A stretch of DNA of 64,000 nucleotides. Source: a virus. Where the stretch lies: the IMG/VR virus record IMGVR_UViG_3300022752_000030, positions 1-64,000 of that record, one strand, 5' to 3'. A program made the position numbers and the translations under genes. The notes under the pieces were generated by a model. The model did not search any database and was not told the DNA's origin. It saw only the letters and a program-made list of their open reading frames with translations. Within the stretch, counting starts at the first letter, position 1, and each line of letters opens with the position of its first letter. Positions 41,968 to 48,079 of this stretch are shown here, one piece after another.

Positions 41968-42252
41968 ATGAAAAAACTATTTTCATTTATTATGTTGATT
42001 CCTTTATTATCTTTCGGACAAACTCAGAGTATTGAAGTTCAAATAACAACGACATGTTATAAACTAGATCAAATAAAAGATACATTAATAAAATTTGATG
42101 AAAAATTGATATTGAATTATCCTAATGATTTAACAAATAAAAAAACAAATATACAGCTTTTTACGAATAAAGAAACTGGTACTTGGACTTTATTTGAATT
42201 AATTGATGGATTGTATTGTTTATTAGGTACAGGCACAGTTTCAACACTATAA
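41968..42252 (+). CDS. small secreted protein, the only rightward gene
   Basis: 94 residues starting MKKLFSFIMLIPLLSFGQTQ, a signal peptide, after a clear AAGGAG site. The mature part of about 77 residues has two cysteines (TTCYKL, GLYCLL) and no known domain. It is the only plus-strand gene in 64 kb and stands between the polymerase operon promoter and the tRNA cluster, the typical place for a moron-type accessory gene. A TATATA at 41943 may be its -10. No terminator is visible after it. Confidence 0.75.
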   Translation: MKKLFSFIMLIPLLSFGQTQSIEVQITTTCYKLDQIKDTLIKFDEKLILNYPNDLTNKKTNIQLFTNKETGTWTLFELIDGLYCLLGTGTVSTL

Positions 42253-42351
42253 AAAATATGTACACTCTAGAAAATATCTTCGATCTATATGTATACTACT
42301 TTGTAATGATGTACTATATGCCGTATCGCATGATAGGATCTATGCCGTAAT

Positions 42352-42425
42352 TGGATGCGGGTCCAAGAGTCGAACAAGGAACTGAGGATTATGAGTCCTC
42401 TGTGATACCGTTTCACCAACCCGCG
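42352..42425 (-). tRNA. tRNA-Met(CAT), initiator-like C1xA72 pair and weak T stem
   Basis: Folding with the encoded CCA gives acceptor CGCGGGT/ACCCGCA, whose first pair is a C1xA72 mismatch as in bacterial initiator tRNA. D stem GTGA/TCAC, anticodon stem GAGGA/TCCTC with loop CTCATAA. The T stem CCTTG/CTTGG has two central U-U mismatches. It may be a divergent initiator-like tRNA or one that is decaying. Confidence 0.7.
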
Positions 42426-42433
42426 ATAAAAAG

Positions 42434-42511
42434 TGGTCTCCGATGAGAGATTCGAACTCCCGTTATTCTTCATCCCAAATGAAGTGCCATACCAGGCTAG
42501 GCGAATCGGAG
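42434..42511 (-). tRNA. tRNA-Pro(TGG)
   Basis: Acceptor CTCCGAT/ATCGGAG, anticodon loop TTTGGGA, T arm GGGAG-TTCGAAT-CTCTC, CCA encoded. Five bases separate its 5' end from the stop of the 53-aa gene. Confidence 0.9.
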
Positions 42512-42515
42512 ATTA

Positions 42516-42677
42516 TTATCTACCTCTACTTGATCTTCTAGTTGGTTTATTTACATTAACCTGAGAAGTAAATTTAGTTTGTTGTTTAGTTGCAATTTTT
42601 GAATTATTATTCGGTAATATTTTACCGGATTCACGAGCTAAATTTATAAAAGGATTTTTTGATTTTTTTTCATCCAT
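42516..42677 (-). CDS. small basic protein inside the tRNA cluster, 53 aa
   Basis: Starts MDEKKSKNPFINLARESG at 42677 after a strong AGGAGAT site, and ends in a basic Arg/Ser tail (TRRSSRGR). Located between tRNA-Gly and tRNA-Pro. No domain recognised; a small nucleic-acid-binding protein is possible. The strong SD and clean spacing support it as a gene. Confidence 0.6.
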   Translation of the reverse strand: MDEKKSKNPFINLARESGKILPNNNSKIATKQQTKFTSQVNVNKPTRRSSRGR

Positions 42678-42695
42678 TATATTATCTCCTAAATT

Positions 42696-42769
42696 TGGAG
42701 CGGGATGACAGAATCGAACTGTCAACGGAAGATTGGAAATCTACAGTTTTACCATTAAACTAATCCCGC
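42696..42769 (-). tRNA. tRNA-Gly(TCC)
   Basis: Acceptor GCGGGAT/ATCCCGC, anticodon loop TTTCCAA, T arm GACAG-TTCGATT-CTGTC, CCA encoded. One U-U mismatch in the anticodon stem. Confidence 0.88.
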
Positions 42770-42775
42770 ATTAAC

Positions 42776-42850
42776 TGGTGCCGGATGTCTGATTTGAACA
42801 GACGACCTACCGCTTACAAGGCGGTTGCTCTACCCCTGAGCTAAACCGGC
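42776..42850 (-). tRNA. tRNA-Thr(TGT)
   Basis: Acceptor GCCGGTT/ATCCGGC, anticodon stem ACCGC/GCGGT with loop CTTGTAA, T loop TTCAAAT, CCA encoded. Good cloverleaf. Confidence 0.92.
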
Positions 42851-42853
42851 ATT

Positions 42854-42927
42854 TGGAGCGGGTACCGAGAATCGAACTCGGAAATAATCCTTGGCAAGGA
42901 TTTAGGTTACCTTTACATCATACCCGC
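42854..42927 (-). tRNA. tRNA-Gly(GCC)
   Basis: Acceptor GCGGGTA/TACCCGC, anticodon stem AATCC/GGATT with loop TTGCCAA, T arm CCGAG-TTCGATT-CTCGG, CCA encoded. A consensus promoter lies just upstream. Confidence 0.92.
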
Positions 42928-42934
42928 ACTTGTT

Positions 42935-42963
42935 ATTATATAGTATTTTTTTTACTATGTCAA
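42935..42963 (-). promoter_or_regulatory. perfect-consensus sigma70 promoter inside the tRNA cluster
   Basis: Minus strand TTGACA (42958-42963), 17 bp spacer with an A8 tract, TATAAT (42935-42940). The start point would fall just before tRNA-Gly(GCC), so this promoter drives Gly, Thr, Gly, Pro and Met tRNAs and the 53-aa gene. Confidence 0.9.
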
Positions 42964-42971
42964 CATTTTTT

Positions 42972-43057
42972 TGGTGCGAGAGGGGGGACTTGAACCCCCA
43001 ATCCCTTACGGGCGATTGATTTTAAGTCAATTGCGTATGCCTTTCCGCCACTCTCGC
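42972..43057 (-). tRNA. tRNA-Leu(TAA)
   Basis: Acceptor GCGAGAG/CTCTCGC, anticodon stem ATTGA/TCAAT with loop CTTAAAA, long variable arm (CGCCCGTAAGGGAT region), T arm GGGGG-TTCAAGT-CCCCC, CCA encoded. Confidence 0.92.
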
Positions 43058-43062
43058 TATAT

Positions 43063-43137
43063 TGGTCCGGTGACCAGGAATCGAACCTGGATTAATAGCT
43101 TAGAAGGCTACTGTTCTATCCATTGAACTATCACCAG
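43063..43137 (-). tRNA. tRNA-Arg(TCT)
   Basis: Acceptor CTGGTGA/TCACCGG, anticodon loop CTTCTAA, T arm CCAGG-TTCGATT-CCTGG, CCA encoded. It reads the AGA codon, favoured in AT-rich genomes. Its first base directly follows the CCA of tRNA-Leu(TAG). Confidence 0.92.
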
Positions 43138-43214
43138 TGGTGCCTCAGGAGAGACTCGAACTCTCAAAATTTTGCTTCTAAGGCAAACACGTATACCAAT
43201 TCCGTCACCGAGGC
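43138..43214 (-). tRNA. tRNA-Leu(TAG) with a shortened variable arm
   Basis: Acceptor GCCTCGG/CTGAGGC, Leu-type D arm (ACGGAATTGGTATACGT), anticodon stem TTTGC/GCAAA with loop CTTAGAA, T arm GAGAG-TTCGAGT-CTCTC, CCA encoded. The variable region is only five bases (ATTTT) instead of the long arm normal for tRNA-Leu. The CCA abuts tRNA-Arg without a spacer. Confidence 0.85.
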
Positions 43215-43220
43215 TTTATT

Positions 43221-43296
43221 TGGTGCTTTGTGACGGGTTCGAACCGCCGACCTACGCCTTGTAAGGGCGCCGCTCTACCAACTGAGCTAACAAAGC
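43221..43296 (-). tRNA. tRNA-Val(TAC)
   Basis: Acceptor GCTTTGT/ACAAAGC, anticodon stem GCGCC/GGCGT with loop CTTACAA, T arm GGCGG-TTCGAAC-CCGTC, CCA encoded. Five bases after the stop of the autotransporter gene. Confidence 0.92.
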
Positions 43297-43301
43297 AATA
43301 A

Positions 43302-45326
43302 TCAAAACATTTTCTTAAATACAGCAAACAATGATGATTTAACATCAGAACCAGCATTGTCTGATTGTAACACCAATCCTGTTTGCAATCTAGTCAATTT
43401 ATTAAAATTTTGAGTATATGCCAAACTTGTTGCGTACTGTCTATAACTATTTGAAAGTTCAATTTTTTCTTTTGAATTAATCGAGGTTACAGTTGCACCA
43501 TCTTCTGTTACATTTGAACTTGTATATCCGGTCACACCAGAAATTGTTGCACTACCACTAACAATTGCAGGAAGTTCAGTAACTTGGAAATTTAGATAAT
43601 CTTTTTCGTTAAAGATTTCTTTTTTCTGTAATCCCAGAGTCCAAGTTTGTGTAACAATATCACTCACATCACTAATCAACGAATCGGAAACAGTATTTGA
43701 TTTAGTAAATCCATAAGCCAAACTTCCATATACATTTACATTTTGATTCATATTTTTTGACAATTCCAAACCAGTCCAGTTTGTTGACGAATCACCTAAT
43801 GCAAATGCGCCGTTGCCTTTTGTTCCTAAGATTGATCCAAATTCTTTGGCTGTTCCAACTTCAACAGATAAACGATATTGATCATTTAGTTGATATCCAA
43901 ATTTCATTCCAGTAACATTATCACTCGAATAAACAGTATTAATTAGATTTTGTGTACCCAAATCGACATAGTTAATTGTCGAATTGCTAAGTGTAGAAAA
44001 TGCAGAAATTGGATTGTAATTCTGCATTGATGTTGTCATTCCGTTTGTCATATTGACAGTAAAATTTCTACCAATAGAATCAATAACTTGTGTGTTCTGT
44101 AATACAGAACTATTCACAAAACTTTGTTTGGTAATAATACCACCAGAAAGTCCACTTGATGAGAGTGACACCGGTCCAGCAGCAATTTGTGTCGTACTTG
44201 TGTTTGTAATTTTTGCAAGCGTGAGAGCACCAATTGGTTTTGTTGCAGCATCAAGATTCATTAAACCGTTACCGTAAACTTCATCAACTCCAGGTTTACC
44301 TAAATCCGTTGCTGTTTTAAGTAGAACTTGTACAATTTGTTCTGGTTTTAATGTTGGCCATGCTTGTTTGATTACAGCAATGCCACCTGATACAAAAGCA
44401 GCAGAAAGGCTTGTACCCTGATCAATCTTTAAATTAGTACCTGCATTTGCATTTGCGGCCCAAATTAAACCACCGCCAGGAGCAACTAAAAAATAATCTT
44501 TAATTTGAACAGTATCTTTACAAACATTGTTTACAAAATTCTGACAAATATTTCCCGCACGATTACTGAAACTAGCAATATTGTTATTGTTATCGACTGC
44601 ACCAACTATAACAGCGCGTCCACCAAGTAACAAATTTCCTTTCGTGTCTGTTTTCACTGCCAGGTTTGCAGGATTTGTTGGAACTGGATTTCCATCGTTT
44701 CCAGCTGCCATTACTACAATAGAACCTTTTGATGTTGCGTATTGCAATGAGGACAAAAATTGTGTTGATGAATAAGAATCTGCCGCACTTGTAATTTTTA
44801 CAAATGATCCATTATTTAAATTTTTATAATTTTTAGCAAATTCATTTTGACTCATCGATGAGCCCAAACTTAGATTGATAACATCTGCTTTATTGTCAGC
44901 GTTCCACCTAATGCCGTTGTTCACGTCAGTAACAAAAAGGAAACCAGCAAAGCCTCCTGCATAAATCATTGCATTTGCATTATAAGCAACACCCATAATT
45001 CCTGTGCCATCTTTTGCACCAGCAGCAAGAGAAATCATTTCAGTTCCATGACCACCGTTCACATCAATCATGTTTGTGTAATACGGACTTTTGGAAAGAA
45101 TCACATTTTTTAAATCTTTATTTTTAAGATCGGCACCAGTATCAACAAAACCAATGCGAGAATTTAGACCTGTATATCCACGCGACCAAGCAACCTTGGC
45201 ACCAATAGATGTAAGTGCAATATCGTTTGCTGCGGTTTCTGTGGGAGAAACGACTGCTGATAGACACACAGAGTTAATTGCCATCAATGATGCAATTGTA
45301 ATTAAATTTCTTTTAAAGAATTTCAT
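43302..45326 (-). CDS. autotransporter subtilisin-like serine protease (S8)
   Basis: 674 residues from the ATG at 45326. Signal peptide (MKFFKRNLITIASLMAINS). Subtilase triad in order: D62 (GFVDTGAD), H93 (GGHGTEM), oxyanion N210 (AAGNDG) and S306 (GTSLSAA). The last 200 residues alternate polar and aromatic strands and end in F (AVFKKMF), as in autotransporter beta-barrels. So the product is a protease displayed on the host outer membrane. Such a gene is rare in phages; it stands between two tRNA clusters and has no close SD, signs of a cargo gene. Confidence 0.85.
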   Translation of the reverse strand: MKFFKRNLITIASLMAINSVCLSAVVSPTETAANDIALTSIGAKVAWSRGYTGLNSRIGFVDTGADLKNKDLKNVILSKSPYYTNMIDVNGGHGTEMISLAAGAKDGTGIMGVAYNANAMIYAGGFAGFLFVTDVNNGIRWNADNKADVINLSLGSSMSQNEFAKNYKNLNNGSFVKITSAADSYSSTQFLSSLQYATSKGSIVVMAAGNDGNPVPTNPANLAVKTDTKGNLLLGGRAVIVGAVDNNNNIASFSNRAGNICQNFVNNVCKDTVQIKDYFLVAPGGGLIWAANANAGTNLKIDQGTSLSAAFVSGGIAVIKQAWPTLKPEQIVQVLLKTATDLGKPGVDEVYGNGLMNLDAATKPIGALTLAKITNTSTTQIAAGPVSLSSSGLSGGIITKQSFVNSSVLQNTQVIDSIGRNFTVNMTNGMTTSMQNYNPISAFSTLSNSTINYVDLGTQNLINTVYSSDNVTGMKFGYQLNDQYRLSVEVGTAKEFGSILGTKGNGAFALGDSSTNWTGLELSKNMNQNVNVYGSLAYGFTKSNTVSDSLISDVSDIVTQTWTLGLQKKEIFNEKDYLNFQVTELPAIVSGSATISGVTGYTSSNVTEDGATVTSINSKEKIELSNSYRQYATSLAYTQNFNKLTRLQTGLVLQSDNAGSDVKSSLFAVFKKMF

Positions 45327-45349
45327 AATCAACTTTCATAATAAAAAAA

Positions 45350-45826
45350 TCAGGCAGCCATTGTCAATACATGCTTCAATCTGTCTGCTGCATATGTAGC
45401 AGCAAAAGCTTTTGGTTTTACCATTGGTGTAACATTACATGTTCCTTTGATATAACCAATTGCCTGTTGCACAACACACGATGATCCGTATTTTTCATTG
45501 GGATTTATATCCAAATGAACTTCAACGTGTCTGTCTTCCAAAACATCAGATAATGTTTGAAATAATTCTGCGACTTTAAAAACTTCATTCATTAAACGCA
45601 TAGATGGTTTATTTTTCTTTTGATCAAAGTCTCTCTCTCGAATAACTTCACCAAAAATTTTACAACCGTGTCGGCCATCAATATGAACAACAACCGCTAT
45701 TGTATAATCAGCATACCAGACATCATCAATAATAAATCTTTCCGAATCCGCACCAAGATATATCTTAGTTTGTGGACTTTGCGATGAAATAAATTTTTTC
45801 ACTTCATCGATGTCTATTTTTTTCAT
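45350..45826 (-). CDS. DUF458-type RNase H-like protein
   Basis: 158 residues. TKIYLGADSERFIIDDVWYADYTIAVVV and CKIFGEVIRERDF, then VHLDINPNEKYGSS with an Asp, follow the RNase H-like fold of DUF458 (YkuK family). The D in GADSE and D in HLDIN are likely metal ligands. May be a nuclease; unproven. Overlaps the upstream gene by four bases. Confidence 0.65.
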   Translation of the reverse strand: MKKIDIDEVKKFISSQSPQTKIYLGADSERFIIDDVWYADYTIAVVVHIDGRHGCKIFGEVIRERDFDQKKNKPSMRLMNEVFKVAELFQTLSDVLEDRHVEVHLDINPNEKYGSSCVVQQAIGYIKGTCNVTPMVKPKAFAATYAADRLKHVLTMAA

Positions 45827-46338
45827 ACATTATTTTTATTGCTGATTGCTTCCCTTAGCGCTTTTTCGATTAATTGATTGAATGTGATATCCAGTTTGTG
45901 TGCTAGTTTCATATATTCAAAAAGGTCGTCATCTGAAAATTCAATTTCCATTTGAATACGAGTATCGTATTTTTCATTAGAAATAATCGCTCGAGCTTTC
46001 TCCAACCAATCATGTTCGACAGTCAGATCGATATATTTAACTTCATCCCATGCAGTATCGTCCAGACCTTTAGCATCCTTTTCACGAGCATAAGCATCAA
46101 CATATTCAGGATGAATCAGGCGATATGAGCGATCATGGGTATAATCACAAACATCTACCTCATAGACGATTTGTGTGTTGGTATCAAATACAATATTAGC
46201 ACTCCAACCACCTTCACCGTGGAGTCCATTCCATGAGGTTAAGTTATATGCATTTTCACCATAACAGTTCCATTGAAATTTATCGCCTTCTGTAATACGA
46301 TAATTAATTAATTCCATGAATGTTTTCAACTGTATCAT
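45823..46338 (-). CDS. conserved phage hypothetical protein
   Basis: 171 residues. Starts MIQLKTFMELINYRITEGDKF; the middle SWNGLHGEGGWSANIVFD and YEVDVCDYTHDRSYRLIHP are beta-rich, and the C-terminus EIEFSDDDLFEYMKLAHKLD is a helical domain resembling a ribbon-helix or degron-type tail. Not recognised. The SD is AGGAGT upstream of the ATG. Confidence 0.6.
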   Translation of the reverse strand: MIQLKTFMELINYRITEGDKFQWNCYGENAYNLTSWNGLHGEGGWSANIVFDTNTQIVYEVDVCDYTHDRSYRLIHPEYVDAYAREKDAKGLDDTAWDEVKYIDLTVEHDWLEKARAIISNEKYDTRIQMEIEFSDDDLFEYMKLAHKLDITFNQLIEKALREAISNKNNV

Positions 46339-46362
46339 AATATACTCCTAATAAAATTTTAT

Positions 46363-46437
46363 TGGTACCGAGTAGTGGGATTGAACCACTGACCAACGCC
46401 TTATCAAGACGCTGCTCTACCGCTGAGCTAACTCGGT
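46363..46437 (-). tRNA. tRNA-Ile(GAT)
   Basis: Acceptor ACCGAGT/ACTCGGT, anticodon stem GCGTC/GGCGT with loop TTGATAA, T arm AGTGG-TTCAATC-CCACT, CCA encoded. Confidence 0.92.
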
Positions 46438-46442
46438 AAAAG

Positions 46443-46518
46443 TGGTGGAGGATGACGGGATCGAACCGACGACCCCCTGCTTGCAAAGCAGGTGCTCTCC
46501 CAGCTGAGCTAATCCCCC
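46443..46518 (-). tRNA. tRNA-Ala(TGC)
   Basis: Acceptor GGGGGAT/ATCCTCC, anticodon stem CCTGC/GCAGG with loop TTTGCAA, T arm GTCGG-TTCGATC-CCGTC, CCA encoded. Confidence 0.92.
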
Positions 46519-46524
46519 ATTATT

Positions 46525-46650
46525 TTACCTACCTTGACCTCTGTATTTTTTAACTTTTTTTCTTGTTTTATTTAAAGTACTTGTTTTACTTCCGTTCTGA
46601 CAAGTCTTTTTGTGTACTGCTGTGTGTCCGGTATTTGTTTTTACGCTCAC
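46525..46650 (-). CDS. small basic protein in the tRNA cluster, 41 aa (GTG start)
   Basis: Reads MSVKTNTGHTAVHKKTCQNG and ends KKVKKYRGQGR. A strong AAGGAG stands six bases before the GTG. Lys/Arg-rich with a terminal YRGQGR, a pattern I associate with very small proteins of aquatic T4-like phages. Located between tRNA-Asn and tRNA-Ala. Its small size limits confidence, but SD, clean reading frame and basic ending support it. Confidence 0.65.
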   Translation of the reverse strand: MSVKTNTGHTAVHKKTCQNGSKTSTLNKTRKKVKKYRGQGR

Positions 46651-46668
46651 TTCAACTCCTTATAAAAT

Positions 46669-46744
46669 TGGCTCCTCGACCTGGGCTCGAACCAGGGACC
46701 TACGGATTAACAGTCCGGTGCTCTACCAACTGAGCTATCGAGGA
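46669..46744 (-). tRNA. tRNA-Asn(GTT)
   Basis: Acceptor TCCTCGA/TCGAGGA, anticodon stem CCGGA/TCCGT with loop CTGTTAA, T arm CCTGG-TTCGAGC-CCAGG, discriminator G, CCA encoded. Confidence 0.92.
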
Positions 46745-46778
46745 ATAATCATTATTCTATCTATATATGTTTATATTT

Positions 46779-46853
46779 TGGCGGTCCCAAGGAGAATCGA
46801 ACTCCTAACATCGGCGTGACAAGCCGAAATTATAACCATTTAACTATGGGACC
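46779..46853 (-). tRNA. tRNA-Asp(GTC)
   Basis: Acceptor GGTCCCA/TGGGACC, anticodon stem TCGGC/GCCGA with loop TTGTCAC, T arm AGGAG-TTCGATT-CTCCT, discriminator G, CCA encoded. Confidence 0.92.
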
Positions 46854-46858
46854 AAAAA

Positions 46859-46943
46859 TGGTGGAGAAGATTGGGATCGAACCAATTGTGACAAAAGTCG
46901 GAAGATTTACAGTCTCCTGCCATACCATTACGGCGGCTTCTCC
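46859..46943 (-). tRNA. tRNA-Tyr(GTA)
   Basis: Acceptor GGAGAAG/CTTCTCC, anticodon stem GGAGA/TCTTC with loop CTGTAAA, long variable arm, T arm ATTGG-TTCGATC-CCAAT, CCA encoded. Confidence 0.92.
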
Positions 46944-46948
46944 AAATA

Positions 46949-47025
<77 letters not shown>

Positions 47026-47031
47026 ATACGT

Positions 47032-47110
47032 TACCATATAAAAACACATTGGATTGCCTACTGCTAAAATGTACCGGACTCGGTTTTTTGCAATGTGTTT
47101 TTATATGGTA
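47032..47110 (-). repeat. 20-bp perfect inverted repeat forming a 79-nt hairpin between tRNAs
   Basis: Arms at 47032-47051 and 47091-47110 are exact reverse complements over 20 bp. The 39-nt loop holds a smaller hairpin ACCG-AGTC-CGGT. One arm overlaps the 3' terminal CCA region of tRNA-Glu. The segment is tRNA-sized but cannot fold as a cloverleaf. Confidence 0.85.
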
Positions 47111-47181
47111 CACCGTAGCGGATTCGAACCGCTGTGAATGCCGTGAAAGGGCACTATCCTAGGCCTCTAGATGAACGGTGC
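47106..47181 (-). tRNA. tRNA-Glu(TTC)
   Basis: Acceptor GCACCGT/ACGGTGT with a first G-T pair, anticodon stem GTGCC/GGCAT with loop CTTTCAC, T arm AGCGG-TTCGAAT-CCGCT, CCA encoded; the CCA is the start of the long inverted repeat. Confidence 0.9.
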
Positions 47182-47238
47182 ATAAAATACAATCCATTTT
47201 TTAATGAACAATGATTGATTTCTCAATCGATAGTACGT

Positions 47239-47266
47239 ATTGTACACGAATTAAAATGATTGTCAA
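47239..47266 (-). promoter_or_regulatory. sigma70 promoter driving the second tRNA cluster
   Basis: Minus strand -35 TTGACA (47261-47266), 16 bp, -10 TACAAT (47239-47244), upstream of tRNA-Glu. A 21-bp element identical to the one at 2375-2395 lies 4 bp upstream of the -35. Confidence 0.82.
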
Positions 47267-47270
47267 CACC

Positions 47271-47291
47271 TGTGTTGTTTTTTTACAACTT
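47271..47291 (-). repeat. 21-bp promoter-upstream element, copy 2
   Basis: Exact copy of the element at 2375-2395 (T7 tract within GTTGT/ACAAC), at the same place relative to a -35 box, about 45 kb away. Confidence 0.65.
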
Positions 47292-47297
47292 GTTTTT

Positions 47298-47387
47298 TGG
47301 CGGTGCGACTGAGATTCGAACTCAGAAGCCGGTGTTAACCGACCGAAGGATTAGCAATCCTCTCCAATACCGTTATGGGACCGCACC
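47298..47387 (-). tRNA. tRNA-Ser(GCT)
   Basis: Acceptor GGTGCGG/TCGCACC, anticodon stem GAGGA/TCCTT with loop TTGCTAA, long variable arm (GTCGGTTAACACCGGC), T arm CTGAG-TTCGAAT-CTCAG, discriminator G, CCA encoded. It lies at the 3' end of a truncated acyltransferase gene. Confidence 0.92.
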
Positions 47388-47514
47388 ATTGAAATGCTTT
47401 AACATTATCGGCTATTGAACAATATTTTCCTATTTGAATTTTTGTTCCTTCACCCCATTGAAAAATAGCTATGTGATTTGATCCATAAGTGTGATCACCA
47501 CATATTAATGACAT
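47335..47514 (-). pseudogene. truncated hexapeptide-repeat acyltransferase running into tRNA-Ser
   Basis: The ATG follows the SprT-like stop directly. The first 40 residues, MSLICGDHTYGSNHIAIFQW and then KIQIGKYCSIADNVKAF, match the N-terminus of CatB-type left-handed beta-helix acetyltransferases (GKYCSIADxV). Those enzymes continue with a GGNH motif and some 150 residues; here the frame enters the tRNA-Ser gene and stops. The 3' part has been lost, apparently replaced by the tRNA block. Product probably non-functional. Confidence 0.7.
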
Positions 47515-48024
47515 TTAAATATTTTTCCATTTGATTGGTGTTGATACTATCGGCAAAGCAGGATTTCTAAATTCTTCAAGTATTTCCCACAGATGTTCGG
47601 AAATTGCAAACTTAGTTAATAATCCAGATTCACGTCCATAAGCATCAATTTCCCACGGATGGGACCAATATTCAACTTTATCGGAATCTATTTTTTCTCC
47701 GCGCCACATAGAGAGTTGATCATTCGTTTCATTGAACGCAAATTGCTTTAAATGCACCATTTCGTGAGCCAAAGTTTCGAGTATTCTCCTCGCACCTATT
47801 CCTGGATGCAACTCTATTAAAAAATCTCTAGCTTGTTTTGCGGTATTATAATCTTCAACCAGACAATAACCATATTCTTGTAATTTTCCATCAAAACGAA
47901 TTTTGACAGAACAGTTATTTCGTATTCTGGTATTTTTGATTAATTCTTTTGAATAAAAAGAAGCGGCTCTTTCAACAAATGGTTTAAAGTCTTTGTCTGG
48001 ACAATTAAATACTTTAATTTGCAT
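47515..48024 (-). CDS. SprT-like zinc metallopeptidase-fold protein
   Basis: 169 residues. LETLAHEMVHLKQF carries HExxH (H87, E88, H91), and WSHPWEIDAYGRE supplies a downstream Glu/His as third ligand, the SprT-like plan. May process DNA-protein crosslinks or act as a structural zinc fold in phage. A CTAAATA sequence lies 47 bp upstream of its ATG. Confidence 0.75.
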   Translation of the reverse strand: MQIKVFNCPDKDFKPFVERAASFYSKELIKNTRIRNNCSVKIRFDGKLQEYGYCLVEDYNTAKQARDFLIELHPGIGARRILETLAHEMVHLKQFAFNETNDQLSMWRGEKIDSDKVEYWSHPWEIDAYGRESGLLTKFAISEHLWEILEEFRNPALPIVSTPIKWKNI

Positions 48025-48070
48025 CTGACAACCTTTAAAATAACTGTTAAAATACTTAACACTCCTAATC

Positions 48071-48078
48071 TATTTAGA
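48071..48078 (-). promoter_or_regulatory. late-like sequence TCTAAATA
   Basis: Minus-strand TCTAAATA upstream of the SprT-like gene, in a 55-bp gap. It differs from the T4 late core at two bases, but the same CTAAATA occurs before the gp3/gp19-like gene. Low confidence. Confidence 0.35.
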
Positions 48079-48079
48079 A

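Noticed and set aside
42253-42351. Possible gene or RNA after the rightward gene
   Set aside because: Only a short ACGGCATA duplication is visible; no ORF with SD, no tRNA, no terminator.
43302-45326. Autotransporter as contaminating host contig
   Set aside because: The gene lies between phage tRNA clusters on one continuous sequence, in the phage transcription direction and with phage-like AT content.
46304-46486. Minus-strand reading frame over tRNA-Ile and tRNA-Ala
   Set aside because: It is an open frame through two tRNA genes; no RBS and no protein-like composition.
46610-46819. Plus-strand frame across tRNA-Asn and part of tRNA-Asp
   Set aside because: Antisense to tRNA genes and to the 41-aa gene; no SD. 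Its protein-like look comes from tRNA sequence.
47026-47105. Degenerate tRNA between tRNA-Met and tRNA-Glu
   Set aside because: The segment forms one long perfect hairpin; no T-loop TTCRA or anticodon arm can be found.
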